From contig JADLBY010000134.1 in assembly GCA_020847445.1 (NCBI GenBank), positions 1 to 33,780 on the forward strand: 33,780 nucleotides of DNA, given 5' to 3'. Within the stretch, counting starts at the first letter, position 1. Each line of letters begins with the position of its first letter. Under the pieces are notes generated by a model. It was not told the origin of the DNA. It did not search any database and saw only the letters and a list, made by a program, of their open reading frames with translations. Source of the DNA: Sphingomonadaceae bacterium. Its GTDB lineage: Bacteria > Pseudomonadota > Alphaproteobacteria > Sphingomonadales > Sphingomonadaceae. Positions 26,068-33,780 of this stretch are shown here, piece by piece. The translations under genes were made by a program, and so were the position numbers.

Positions 26068-26826
26068 ATGAGCGACGCATTGGTGGAAGCCCGCGACGGC
26101 ATATTGATCATCACGATCAACCGGCCCGAGGCAAAGAACGCGATGAACAAGGAGGCGTCGGAGCTGATCGCTGCCGCGCTCGACCGGCTCGACACGGAAA
26201 ACGACCTGCGCGTGGGCATCGTCACCGGCGCGGGCGGCACCTTCTGTTCGGGGATGGACCTCAAGGGCTTTTTGCGCGGTGAAACCCCCTTCGTTGCCGG
26301 ACGCGGCTTTGGCGGCATCACCCAGAAATCCCCGGCCAAGCCGCTGATCGCGGCGGTCGATGGCTATGCGCTGGCGGGCGGGCTCGAGGTCGCGATTGCC
26401 TGCGACATGATCGTCGCCAATGAAAATGCCAAATTCGGCATCCCCGAAGTCAAGCGCGGGCTTGCCGCCGCAGCCGGTGGGCTGATGCGCCTGCCCAAGA
26501 AGATTGCGCCGCACATCGCGATGGAACTGGCGCTGACCGGCGATTTTGTCGATGCGAAGCGCGCCTATGAACTCGGCCTCGTCAACCGCGTGACATCCGG
26601 CCCGGCGCTCGACGCCGCGATCGAACTGGCACGCAGCATTGCCGACAACGGCCCATTGGCGGTCAGGAAGTCGAAGCAGGTGATCGTCGAATCGGGCGAA
26701 TGGGCCGAAACCGAGATGTGGCAGAAGCAAACCGAGACGCTCGGCAATCTGTTCGCCACCAACGATGCGCGCGAAGGGGCCGCCGCCTTTGCCGAGAAGC
26801 GCAAGCCCAACTGGACGGGGACTTGA
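26068..26826 (+). CDS. Enoyl-CoA hydratase/isomerase family protein
   Basis: 252 residues, 10 bp after the dehydrogenase and with GGAGA before ATG 26068. It hydrates 2-enoyl-CoA in a beta-oxidation step. Crotonase-fold markers: INRPEAKNAMN near the start, the oxyanion-hole segment GAGGTFCSGMDLKGF, AAVDGYALAGGLEVAIACDMIVA, and the FGIPEVKRGLAAAAGGLMRLP region. It is of usual length. The expected hydroxyacyl-CoA dehydrogenase and thiolase are not in the window. The gene is followed by a repeat element before the synthetase gene. Confidence 0.92.
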   Translation: MSDALVEARDGILIITINRPEAKNAMNKEASELIAAALDRLDTENDLRVGIVTGAGGTFCSGMDLKGFLRGETPFVAGRGFGGITQKSPAKPLIAAVDGYALAGGLEVAIACDMIVANENAKFGIPEVKRGLAAAAGGLMRLPKKIAPHIAMELALTGDFVDAKRAYELGLVNRVTSGPALDAAIELARSIADNGPLAVRKSKQVIVESGEWAETEMWQKQTETLGNLFATNDAREGAAAFAEKRKPNWTGT

Positions 26827-26847
26827 GGTCCAGGGCGAGATTTTTCG

Positions 26848-26937
26848 TTCGTCATTCCCGCGAAGGCGGGAATCCATCACCGGCGCTCCAAATTTGCACA
26901 GAGGGTGATGGACCCCCGCCTTCGCGGGGGTGACGAA
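26848..26937. repeat. Palindromic repeat element (family B)
   Basis: TTCGTCA (26848-26854) and TGACGAA (26931-26937) are outer arms. Inside are a left hairpin TTCCCGCGAAGGCGGGAA, TCCATCACC pairing with GGTGATGGA, and a right hairpin CCCCCGCCTTCGCGGGGG. The whole could fold as a three-way structure. It is the fullest copy of the family seen at 16921-17006. Confidence 0.9.
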
Positions 26938-27000
26938 TTTGCTTTTGTCAGATTGCGCTACTGAAAATAGACTTATCGTGGCGCTGCAATGGAGAGAGTG

Positions 27001-28539
27001 ATGCACCCTAGGATTCATGCCGCCGCCCATCCGGACAAACCCGCCATCATCATGGCAGGATCGGGGCAGGTGGTCAGCTATGCCCAGCTCGACGCCAGTT
27101 CGAACCGGGTGGCACAGCTGTTTCGCTCGCTGGGGCTGGGGCATGGCGATACCATCGCGATGTGCATGGAAAACCGGGCCGAATTTTTCGATCTCGCCTG
27201 GGGCGCGCAGCGGGCCGGACTGGTGTTCGTGGCAATCAGCAACCGGCTGACAGCGCCCGAAATCGACTATATCCTGGCCGACAGCGGATCGAAGGCGATA
27301 TTCGCCTCCAACTATCTCGGCGACACGCTCGACCAGATTGAATCGCCGGTGAAGCGCTATATTGTCGGTGGCGGACGGCCCGGCTGGACGCCGCTGGAAC
27401 CCGAATTGGCGGAGATGCCCGCGACACCGGTTGCCGACGAGCGTGCAGGCACCGACATGCTTTACAGTTCGGGCACGACGGGCAGGCCAAAAGGGGTGCG
27501 CCTGCCGCTTCCCGAAGACACCGACATTGCCGCCGTTAACCCGCTGGCGATGATCGCCGCCGGCGCGTTCGGCTTTACCGGCGACAGCGTCTATCTTTCC
27601 CCCGCCCCGCTATATCACGCCGCGCCGCTGCGCTGGTGCATGGCGGTGCACCGGCTGGGCGGGACCGTGGTGGTAATGGAAAAATTCGATCCCGAAGAGG
27701 CGCTCGCGGCCATCGAGAAATACGGGATTACCGACAGCCAGTGGGTGCCCACGCATTTCGTCCGCATGCTCAAACTGCCGGAGGAGACGCGGACGAAATA
27801 TGATGTGTCGACGCTCAAATGCGCCGTCCATGCCGCCGCCCCCTGCCCGGTTCCGGTGAAGGAGGCGATGATCGCATGGTGGGGGCCGGTGCTGCGCGAA
27901 TATTATGCGGGCACCGAAGGCAATGGCTTTACCTTCATCACCAGCGAGGAGTGGCTGACGCACAAGGGCTCGGTCGGTCGCGCGCTCAACGCCATCATCC
28001 ATATTTGCGGCGAGGATGGCGAGGAAGTGGCGGTAGGCGAGGAAGGCGTCGTCTATTTCGAGAGCGAATCGCAGTTCAGCTATCACAACGACCCGGTGAA
28101 GACCGCCGAAAGCCGCCACCCGAAACATGCCAACTGGTCGATGCTGGGCGATGTCGGAAAGGTCGATGCAGAGGGCTTTCTCTATCTGACCGACCGCAAG
28201 AGCTTCATGATCATTTCGGGCGGAGTGAACATCTATCCGCAGGAGATCGAAAATCTGCTGGTGCATCATCCGAAGGTCGCCGATGCCGCCGTGATCGGCG
28301 CGCCCGACGACGATATGGGCGAACGGGTGGTGGCGATCGTGCAGCCGCTCGACTGGAGCCAGGCTGGCGACGCGCTCGCCGACGAACTCAAGGCCTATCT
28401 GCGACCAAGCCTGTCGGGGGTGAAGATGCCCCGGCAAATCGACTTCCGCGAGGAACTGCCCCGCCATCCGACCGGCAAGCTCTACAAACGGCTGCTGCGC
28501 GATGAATATTGGGGCAACAAGGACAGCCGGATCGTTTGA
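27001..28539 (+). CDS. Acyl-CoA synthetase (AMP-forming)
   Basis: 512 residues from ATG 27001 (MHPRIHAAAHPDKPAIIM), which has GGAGAG just upstream; an in-frame ATG at 26989 contains that site and is less likely. It activates a carboxylic acid to acyl-CoA using ATP. Motifs: P-loop LYSSGTTGRPKGVR near 155-168, EYYAGTEGNG, YLTDRKSFMIISGGVNIYPQEIEN, and the catalytic lysine PTGK 19 residues from the end. It belongs to the fatty/aromatic acid ANL group; the substrate is not clear. A 174-bp gap with a family B repeat separates it from the hydratase, and the P450 follows after 14 bp. Confidence 0.93.
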   Translation: MHPRIHAAAHPDKPAIIMAGSGQVVSYAQLDASSNRVAQLFRSLGLGHGDTIAMCMENRAEFFDLAWGAQRAGLVFVAISNRLTAPEIDYILADSGSKAIFASNYLGDTLDQIESPVKRYIVGGGRPGWTPLEPELAEMPATPVADERAGTDMLYSSGTTGRPKGVRLPLPEDTDIAAVNPLAMIAAGAFGFTGDSVYLSPAPLYHAAPLRWCMAVHRLGGTVVVMEKFDPEEALAAIEKYGITDSQWVPTHFVRMLKLPEETRTKYDVSTLKCAVHAAAPCPVPVKEAMIAWWGPVLREYYAGTEGNGFTFITSEEWLTHKGSVGRALNAIIHICGEDGEEVAVGEEGVVYFESESQFSYHNDPVKTAESRHPKHANWSMLGDVGKVDAEGFLYLTDRKSFMIISGGVNIYPQEIENLLVHHPKVADAAVIGAPDDDMGERVVAIVQPLDWSQAGDALADELKAYLRPSLSGVKMPRQIDFREELPRHPTGKLYKRLLRDEYWGNKDSRIV

Positions 28540-28553
28540 GGAGTCTGGGAAAA

Positions 28554-29843
28554 ATGAACGCGCCTGTTGCAACGCCCGAAACCGCGATCGCGGTGATCGA
28601 TCCGAAATCCTATGCGGCATGGGATCCGCTGCTCGACCTGTTCGACCAGATCCGCGCCGAAACCCCGGTGCTGCGGATCGAAAGCCCGACCGACGACCAC
28701 GCCCCTTTCTGGCTGATCACCCGGCACGAGGATGTGATGCGGATCAGCAAGGACAATGCGACCTTTCTCAACGCGCCCCGCCCCACGGTGCTGACCAACC
28801 GCAAGGGCGAGGAACTGGCGCGGCAGATCACCGGCGGGTCGCCCAATCTGGTCCAGTCGCTGGTCGCGCTCGACGCGCCCAAGCACCCCAAGCTGCGGCG
28901 GCTGACGCAGCAATGGTTCATGCCCAAAAATCTGCGGCTGATCGAAGGCGAGATCAGGGAATTGGCGAAACGCACGGTCGACCGGCTGATCGCCGCCGGG
29001 CCAGAGGCGGATTTCGTTCCGCTGGTGTCGGCACCCTATCCACTGCATGTGGTGATGCAGATTCTGGGGGTTCCCGAGGAAGACGAGCCGCGCATGCTGT
29101 TTCTGACGCAGCAGATGTTCGGCGGGCAGGATGAGGATCTGAACAAGTCGGGCATCGCCAATCTGTCGCCCGAACAGATCACCCAGATCGTGCTCGGCGC
29201 GGTCAAGGATTTCACCGAATATTTCGAAAAGCTCGCTGGCGAACGCCGCCGGAATCCCGGAAAGGATGTCGCCACCATCCTTGCCACTGCGACAATCGAT
29301 GGCCAGCCTTTGGAGCCGCTCGATCTCGCGGGCTATTATCTCATCGTTGCGGCGGCAGGGCATGACACGACCTCGGCCAGCACGGCGGGCGCAATGCTGG
29401 CGCTTGCGCGCGATCCCGAACAATTTGCCAAGGTCAAGGCCGACCGCAGCCTGGTTCCGGGTATCGTCGAAGAGGCGATCCGCTGGACCACGCCGGTGCA
29501 GCATTTCATGCGCATGGCGAATGCCGATGTCGAAATTGGCGGGGTGCAGATCGCCAGCGGCGACTGGCTGATGATCAACTATGTCGCCGCCAACCACGAT
29601 CCGGCGCAGTTTGACGAGCCGCGCAAATTCGACGCCTCGCGCGACCAGAACCGGCACATCGCATTTGGCGCAGGCGCGCACCAGTGCCTCGGGCTGCACC
29701 TGGCACGGCTCGAAATGCGGATATTGTTCGAGGAATTGCTGGACCGGCTCGATTCGATCGAATTGGCAGGCGAGCCCAAGAGAGCGAATTCGACCTTTGT
29801 CGGCGGGCTGAAGACGTTGCCGGTACGCTTTCAAGCTTCGTAG
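28554..29843 (+). CDS. Cytochrome P450
   Basis: 429 residues from ATG 28554 (MNAPVATPETAIAVIDP), with GAGGAG upstream. It is a soluble bacterial P450: I-helix AAAGHDTTSAS, ExxR at E307-R310, and haem loop FGAGAHQCLG with Cys378. The N-terminal half (DAPKHPKLRRLTQQWFMP, PYPLHVVMQILGVPEEDEP) resembles the CYP108/CYP124/CYP125 neighbourhood acting on terpenoids or steroid side chains; that placement is from memory and needs a tree. No ferredoxin or ferredoxin reductase is encoded nearby. Its position after the acyl-CoA synthetase suggests terminal oxidation of a hydrophobic chain before CoA activation. Confidence 0.93.
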   Translation: MNAPVATPETAIAVIDPKSYAAWDPLLDLFDQIRAETPVLRIESPTDDHAPFWLITRHEDVMRISKDNATFLNAPRPTVLTNRKGEELARQITGGSPNLVQSLVALDAPKHPKLRRLTQQWFMPKNLRLIEGEIRELAKRTVDRLIAAGPEADFVPLVSAPYPLHVVMQILGVPEEDEPRMLFLTQQMFGGQDEDLNKSGIANLSPEQITQIVLGAVKDFTEYFEKLAGERRRNPGKDVATILATATIDGQPLEPLDLAGYYLIVAAAGHDTTSASTAGAMLALARDPEQFAKVKADRSLVPGIVEEAIRWTTPVQHFMRMANADVEIGGVQIASGDWLMINYVAANHDPAQFDEPRKFDASRDQNRHIAFGAGAHQCLGLHLARLEMRILFEELLDRLDSIELAGEPKRANSTFVGGLKTLPVRFQAS

Positions 29844-29869
29844 AAACGGGCGTTTGCATTGGCCTTGGC

Positions 29870-29901
29870 TTCGTCACCCCCGTGAAGGCGGGGGTGACGA
29901 A
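29870..29901. repeat. Short family B palindrome, likely terminator after the P450 gene
   Basis: TTCGTCACCCCCG (29870-29882) and CGGGGGTGACGAA (29889-29901) form a perfect 13-bp stem with a TGAAGG loop. It keeps the outer arms and one hairpin of the longer family B copies. It lies between convergent genes and may end both transcripts. Confidence 0.85.
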
Positions 29902-29922
29902 AGTTGAGATAGGAACGGGCGC

Positions 29923-30267
29923 CTATTTGCAGCGATAACGGTCACGGTCGATTTGGCGTCCAAGGATGGCACCCCCGGCCGCACCCAAAATCGTCCCCAG
30001 CGCGCGATCACCTCTTGTGTCGATGGCACGACCGATCAGTGCGCCACCTGCGGCACCAATGATCAGGCCGGTGGTACCGTCGCTTCGGCGGCAATAATAG
30101 CGATCATCGCTTCCGCGCCAGACGCGGGTGTTACGGTAAATGGGCTCGGCATTACGTTGCTTCTTCTTGTAATAGCCATGCGCCGGGGCATGGCGCGGCG
30201 GATCGGCAAGGGCGACGCCCGGCAGGGCGAGCGCGATGGCCACAGTGGTTGCGATCAGGGCTTTCAT
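29923..30267 (-). CDS. Exported glycine-zipper protein
   Basis: 114 residues from ATG 30267, with AAGGAG a few bases upstream; longer in-frame starts lack such a site. MKALIATTVAIALALPGVALA is a signal peptide. The mature part starts with a His/Tyr/Lys-rich stretch, then YYCRRSDGTTGLIIGAAGGALIGRAID and LGTILGAAGGAILGRQID: two GxxxGxxxG-type glycine-zipper helices typical of the 2TM glycine-zipper envelope family (RcnB/Rickettsia 17-kDa-like). It would insert in or span an envelope membrane. Two cysteines (YYCRR and YRCK) could pair. The function is not known. Confidence 0.88.
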   Translation of the reverse strand: MKALIATTVAIALALPGVALADPPRHAPAHGYYKKKQRNAEPIYRNTRVWRGSDDRYYCRRSDGTTGLIIGAAGGALIGRAIDTRGDRALGTILGAAGGAILGRQIDRDRYRCK

Positions 30268-30426
30268 CGTCTGTCTCCTTCTATTTGGCTGCCCCCATTG
30301 CAGCCGGATGCAGATGAACCGCAGCAAGACAGCGGCAATTTGTTGGTCGAACGGTTTTGCACGAACGTCGAAGCGTGGCGGCAAGCCCGCTTGTCATCCG
30401 GCGATGCGACGCCTAACCATGCCTCC

Positions 30427-30648
30427 ATGGCAAATATCATCGCGTTCATCCTTGGCCTTGTGGCACTGGTTCTGGCCATTCCGGCTTTCTTTCCGCTGCT
30501 CGGCTGGCTCAACTGGCTGATCATCGTGATCGCGGGCGTGGGCGTGGCATTCGGCTCTGCCTCGGAAAAGAATAGCGGCCGCAATTTCTGCCTGGTCGTC
30601 GTTGCCATCTGCGCCATCCGGCTGTACCTGGGCGGCGGGATCATCTGA
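30427..30648 (+). CDS. Small two- or three-helix membrane protein
   Basis: 73 residues from ATG 30427. It is almost all hydrophobic: IIAFILGLVALVLAIPAFFPLLGWLNWLIIVIAGVGVAFG, a short SASEKNSGRN turn, then FCLVVVAICAIRLYLGGGII. I expect two to three membrane helices. It is read in the same direction as rarD, whose ATG is 14 bp past its stop, so they may be co-transcribed. No function is assigned. The hydrophobic pattern and spacing support it as a real gene. Confidence 0.7.
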   Translation: MANIIAFILGLVALVLAIPAFFPLLGWLNWLIIVIAGVGVAFGSASEKNSGRNFCLVVVAICAIRLYLGGGII

Positions 30649-30661
30649 CCCGGCGCCTTCC

Positions 30662-31552
30662 ATGATCACCATACAAGCGCAACGGCCGCAAGACGGCGGG
30701 CTTCCCTATGCCTTTTCGGCCTATCTGATCTGGGGCTTCCTTCCGGTCTATTTCAAGCTGCTGAAGCATGTGCCCGCGCTCGACATATTGGCGTTCCGCA
30801 TTGTCTGGTCGGTGCCGGTGGTGTTCATCATCCTCTATTTCCGGCGCCAGTGGGGCGAATTTGTCTCGGCGATATCAAACCCGGCCGCGCGCCGTGCGAT
30901 GATGCTGTCGGCGGTGCTGATCGCGATCAACTGGCTGGTCTATGTCTGGGCGATCACCAGCGACCGGGTGCTGGCGACGAGCATCGGTTACTATCTCAAC
31001 CCGCTGGTCAATGTGCTGCTCGGGCGGCTGTTTCTGGGTGAGCGGCTGACAAGGCTGCAGGGCTGGGCGGTCGCGGTCGCCGGGCTGGCGGTCGCTATAT
31101 TGCTTGGCGGTTCGCTTGAAACCGTGTGGATCAGCCTGACCCTCGCGATCAGTTTCGGCACCTATGGCCTTGTGCGCAAGACTGCGCCGACCGGTTCGGT
31201 GCCGGGGCTGGCGGTCGAAATGTGCCTGCTGGGCCCGGTCGCGCTCGCCGTCTGCATCTGGAGCGTGATGGAGGCGGGCGGCCTTCGCGACCTGCAAACC
31301 GAGATACTGCTGGCGCTGGGCGGGGCGGTGACGGTAATACCGCTATTGCTCTTCGCCACCGCCGCGCGACGGATGAGCTATACCGCGCTCGGTTTCGTGC
31401 AATATCTCGCGCCGACCATCGTCTTTCTGCTCGGCGCGTTCGCCTATGGCGAGCCGCTCGATGGCACAAAGCTGGCCTGCTTCGCGCTGATCTGGACGGC
31501 CATCGCGCTGTTCAGCCTCGACGCTTTTCGCCGGATGCGCTCAGCCGTCTGA
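30662..31552 (+). CDS. rarD: RarD-like EamA/DMT-family permease
   Basis: 296 residues from ATG 30662. About ten hydrophobic helices in two EamA repeats. It starts with [37 protein letters not shown], the typical RarD opening, and carries [23 protein letters not shown] and the second-repeat [22 protein letters not shown]. RarD is an inner-membrane drug/metabolite transporter of uncertain substrate (chloramphenicol-sensitivity family). Its 3' end overlaps the convergent pyrC gene by 12 bp. Confidence 0.9.
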   Translation: MITIQAQRPQDGGLPYAFSAYLIWGFLPVYFKLLKHVPALDILAFRIVWSVPVVFIILYFRRQWGEFVSAISNPAARRAMMLSAVLIAINWLVYVWAITSDRVLATSIGYYLNPLVNVLLGRLFLGERLTRLQGWAVAVAGLAVAILLGGSLETVWISLTLAISFGTYGLVRKTAPTGSVPGLAVEMCLLGPVALAVCIWSVMEAGGLRDLQTEILLALGGAVTVIPLLLFATAARRMSYTALGFVQYLAPTIVFLLGAFAYGEPLDGTKLACFALIWTAIALFSLDAFRRMRSAV

Positions 31553-32584
31553 CAGCCGCCAGCCCAGCGTCTCGCCTGCATGGAAAGGCGAAACCGCCGT
31601 GCCATTGGCATCGACCGACAACGGCACCGCGACCGGCGATTTTTGCAGCGTGATCCTGCCCTGGTTGGGCGCAAGGCCATAGAAGAGCGGGCCAAATTCG
31701 GAGGCGAAACCCTCCAGCCGGTCGATCGCGCCTTCCTCTTCAAACACGGCGGCATAGCTTTCGATGGCAAAGGGCGCGTTGAAAATGCCCGCACAGCCGC
31801 AGGCCGATTCCTTCGCCGATACCGCATGCGGGGCGCTGTCGGTGCCGAGGAAGAATTTGGGATTGCCCGATACCGCCGCCTTGCGCAGCGCCAGCCGGTG
31901 TACCTCGCGTTTCGCCACGGGCAGGCAATAGGCATGCGGGCGGATGCCGCCGACAAGCATGGCGTTGCGGTTGATATGCAGATGCTGCGGGGTGATCGTC
32001 GCGCCGACATTCGGCCCGCAAGCCAGCACGAAATCGACGGCCTCGGCGGTGGTGATATGTTCGAATACCACCTTCAGCGCAGGATAATCGCGCACCAGCG
32101 CCGCCATCGTGCGGTCGATGAACACCGCCTCGCGGTCGAAAATGTCGACATCATGGTCGGTCACCTCGCCATGCACGAGCAGCGGCATGCCGATATCCTG
32201 CATCGCCTCCAGCACGCTGCGGATATTGTCGATTCCGGTCACCCCGTGCGCGCTGTTGGTGGTGGCATGCGCCGGATAGAGCTTGGCGGCGGTGAACAGG
32301 CCGGCGGCATGGCCGCGCCGGATCTCGGCAGGATCGGTGCCGTCGGTCATGTAACAGGTCATCAGCGGGGTAAAATCGCTACCCGCCGGAAGCGCCGCAA
32401 GGATGCGGTCGCGATAGGCGCTGACGCCCGCGACATCGGTCATCGGTGGCGACAGGTTGGGCATCACGATCGCACGGGCAAACTGGCGCGCGGTATAGGG
32501 CAGCACGCCCTTCAGCATATCGCCATCGCGCAGGTGGACATGCCAGTCATCGGGGCGGCGGATTGTCAGAGTCGTCACGGTCAT
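31541..32584 (-). CDS. pyrC: Dihydroorotase (class II, PyrC type)
   Basis: 347 residues from ATG 32584 ([21 protein letters not shown]). It closes carbamoyl-aspartate to dihydroorotate in pyrimidine synthesis, in the cytoplasm. Zinc site: H15 and H17 in the DWHVHLRDG motif, K101 ([13 protein letters not shown]) as the carbamylated lysine, then VHGEV, FEHITT and LGTDSAPH. The N-terminus and length match E. coli PyrC. The ribosome site is GGGGAGAG, which is the edge of the family A repeat that begins 11 bases upstream. An in-frame extension to 32707 merely reads through that repeat. Confidence 0.95.
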   Translation of the reverse strand: MTVTTLTIRRPDDWHVHLRDGDMLKGVLPYTARQFARAIVMPNLSPPMTDVAGVSAYRDRILAALPAGSDFTPLMTCYMTDGTDPAEIRRGHAAGLFTAAKLYPAHATTNSAHGVTGIDNIRSVLEAMQDIGMPLLVHGEVTDHDVDIFDREAVFIDRTMAALVRDYPALKVVFEHITTAEAVDFVLACGPNVGATITPQHLHINRNAMLVGGIRPHAYCLPVAKREVHRLALRKAAVSGNPKFFLGTDSAPHAVSAKESACGCAGIFNAPFAIESYAAVFEEEGAIDRLEGFASEFGPLFYGLAPNQGRITLQKSPVAVPLSVDANGTAVSPFHAGETLGWRLSDG

Positions 32585-32592
32585 TCTACTCT

Positions 32593-32692
32593 CCCCCCTC
32601 CCCTTCAGGGGAGGGGCCGGGGGTGGGGCTGTCGGAATGGCGCTTAGCCTATTAACCGCCCCACCCCAACCCCTCCCCTGAAGGGGAGGGGC
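32593..32692. repeat. Palindromic repeat element (family A) between pyrC and ygfZ
   Basis: Terminal hairpins CCCCTCCCC/GGGGAGGGG at 32595-32616 (TTCA loop) and at 32670-32691 (TGAA loop) flank GGGGCCGGGGGTGGGG and its imperfect complement CCCCACCCCAACCCC. The right hairpin is followed by CTTTTATT. The core matches the element inside valS. It lies in the divergent spacer, so its left edge abuts the pyrC ribosome site. Confidence 0.9.
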
Positions 32693-32726
32693 TTTTATTC
32701 CTGCCAATCATGGCTATCTGTCACCC

Positions 32727-33464
32727 ATGTCCGCACCCCGATTGTTCGACCGCGCCGTCATCCGCCTTTCGCCGCAGGAGGAGGGCGAGGATGTGCGCGC
32801 TTTTCTGCAGGGGCTGGTGACGCAGGACATGCAGTCCGAATTGCCGCTATGGGCCGGGCTGCTGACCCCGCAGGGCAAGGCGCTGTTCGATTTTGTCCTA
32901 TGGGGTGAAGGCGGCGACATATTGATCGATTGCGAAGCGGCGCAGGCAGACGCGCTGGTGCGGCGGCTGTCGCTGTACCGGTTGCGGCGCAGGATCGCGA
33001 TTGCGGTCGATCCGGCGCTGGGTGTGTTTTGGGCGGCAGCCGCGCCGGGCCGCCCCGCCGACCCGCGGCTTCCCGAACTGGGGGTGCGCTGGATTGGCCC
33101 GATAGCGGCGGATGATGTCGATATCGCCGCACTCTACCGTGCGCACCGGCTGTCGCACGGCGTGGCCGAGGGGATAGCCGAGCTGGGCAGCGATGCGACG
33201 CTGTGGCTGGAAACCAACGCCGCCGAACTGAACGGTGTGTCGTTCACCAAAGGCTGTTATGTCGGGCAGGAAAATACCGCACGGATGAACTGGCGGCAAA
33301 AGGTCAACCGGCGACTGGTCGTGCTGCCGATTGCCGATGCCGATGCCGCAAAGGCGCGGGCGCGCTATCCCGAACTCGGGCTTGTGGTCGAGCTGCGCCG
33401 GGTCGAAAATATGGCGGGCCTTGCGCTCCCGGCATGGCAGGCTGCGGCCATCGCCACTGATTGA
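32727..33464 (+). CDS. ygfZ: YgfZ/GcvT-like folate-binding protein
   Basis: 245 residues from ATG 32727. It is a folate-binding protein of the YgfZ (IBA57) family, which helps assemble or repair [4Fe-4S] enzymes. The diagnostic KGCYVGQE is at 175-182 with the key Cys177, preceded by NELAAELNGVSF-like context (NAAELNGVSFT). The N-terminal GcvT-like part has FLQGLVTQDM and GKALFDFVLW. It is shorter than E. coli YgfZ (about 325) but normal for alphaproteobacteria. It is divergent from pyrC; I infer no functional link. Confidence 0.9.
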   Translation: MSAPRLFDRAVIRLSPQEEGEDVRAFLQGLVTQDMQSELPLWAGLLTPQGKALFDFVLWGEGGDILIDCEAAQADALVRRLSLYRLRRRIAIAVDPALGVFWAAAAPGRPADPRLPELGVRWIGPIAADDVDIAALYRAHRLSHGVAEGIAELGSDATLWLETNAAELNGVSFTKGCYVGQENTARMNWRQKVNRRLVVLPIADADAAKARARYPELGLVVELRRVENMAGLALPAWQAAAIATD

Positions 33465-33518
33465 CAAGCCCGTCCCGATCGCGCACCTCGCCAGCAACCT
33501 GGATTGAAAGGAATGGGC

Positions 33519-33780
33519 ATGGCCGCATTGCTGCTTCTGATTGCGGCGCTGGGCGCAACCGAGCCGGCGGTGGCACCCGCCGCAGAGCCACCGACCAGCG
33601 CCGCACTTTTCGATGCCGCCGCCAGCTGCACCGCCTATCATATCTACGTCGCTGCAACCGCCACCCCGCAAAGCGACGAGGCCCGATCAGCCGAGGACAA
33701 GGCCACGATGTTTCTGTTGGCTGCCTATGCCCGGATGCCCGATGAAGATCGGGGTGCCGCCGAAGCCCGGATCGAGGGCA
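33519..33780 (+). CDS. Start of an exported protein of unknown function (3' truncated)
   Basis: From ATG 33519, with AAAGGA 7-12 bases upstream; an earlier in-frame ATG at 33513 abuts that site. MAALLLLIAALGATEPAVA is a signal peptide. The mature part reads TSAALFDAAASCTAYHIYVAATA, then SAEDKATMFLLAAYARMPDEDRGAAEARIEG before the window ends. The single Cys in a helical Ala-rich context is notable. No known domain is recognised from 87 residues. It follows ygfZ by 54 bp. Confidence 0.7.
   Translation, partial: MAALLLLIAALGATEPAVAPAAEPPTSAALFDAAASCTAYHIYVAATATPQSDEARSAEDKATMFLLAAYARMPDEDRGAAEARIEG

Noticed and set aside
28482..29834. 450-residue open frame antisense to the P450
   Set aside because: Shadow of the P450 gene, which has the ExxR and haem motifs on the other strand.

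Overview
The window looks like a chromosomal core segment of a high-GC alphaproteobacterium, most likely a sphingomonad (Sphingopyxis/Sphingorhabdus/Novosphingobium type). I infer this from the GC-rich coding style, the TauE plus Alph_Pro_TM pair, the two-gene cobalamin-dependent methionine synthase behind an ArsR-methyltransferase regulator, and the dispersed palindromic repeats. No database search was possible. I see no tRNA, rRNA, CRISPR array, transposase or phage gene. No gene-free stretch exceeds about 230 bp.

Layout. 1-1511 (+): end of a DUF442-type phosphatase/sulfurtransferase gene, a small membrane protein and a sterol-desaturase-family hydroxylase. 1492-5008 (-): thrC, an rRNA-methyltransferase-like gene, folB and a folM-like pteridine reductase. 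5107-11684 (+): valS, TauE/SafE exporter plus its Alph_Pro_TM partner, and a HerA-like ATPase. 11717-12661 (-): secreted beta-helix protein. 12892-14103 (+): cation/proton antiporter. 14283-20002 (-): methionine block, regulator > metF > metH N-terminal half > metH C-terminal half. 20236-20821 (+): two small lipoproteins. 20840-21955 (-): lipoprotein serine hydrolase. 22166-23737 (+): DUF853/YjgR-like ATPase. 23813-24670 (-): SH3-domain exported protein. 24846-29843 (+): acyl-CoA dehydrogenase, enoyl-CoA hydratase, acyl-CoA synthetase and cytochrome P450, a likely catabolic cluster. 29923-30267 (-): glycine-zipper protein. 30427-31552 (+): small membrane protein and RarD. 31541-32584 (-): pyrC. 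32727-33780 (+): ygfZ and the start of an exported protein.

How genes work together. The methionine block is the clearest regulated unit. Its first gene fuses an ArsR-type DNA-binding domain to a SAM/SAH-binding methyltransferase fold, and a perfect 8-4-8 palindrome sits 9 bp before its start codon. Downstream genes overlap by 4 bp (ATGA) up to the first metH half. The acyl-CoA/P450 cluster has its own near-perfect 20-bp palindrome upstream and suggests oxidation of a hydrophobic substrate followed by CoA-dependent degradation.

Repeats are the main non-coding theme. One family (GGGGCCGGGGGTGGG core) occurs between pyrC and ygfZ and also in frame inside valS, where it adds about 40 residues. 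A second family (CGTCA...TGACG outer arms with GAAGGCGGG or CGCCTTCGCG hairpins) occurs between the two metH halves, between the hydratase and synthetase genes, and after the P450 gene. Two tightly packed hairpins separate the DUF853 and SH3 genes.
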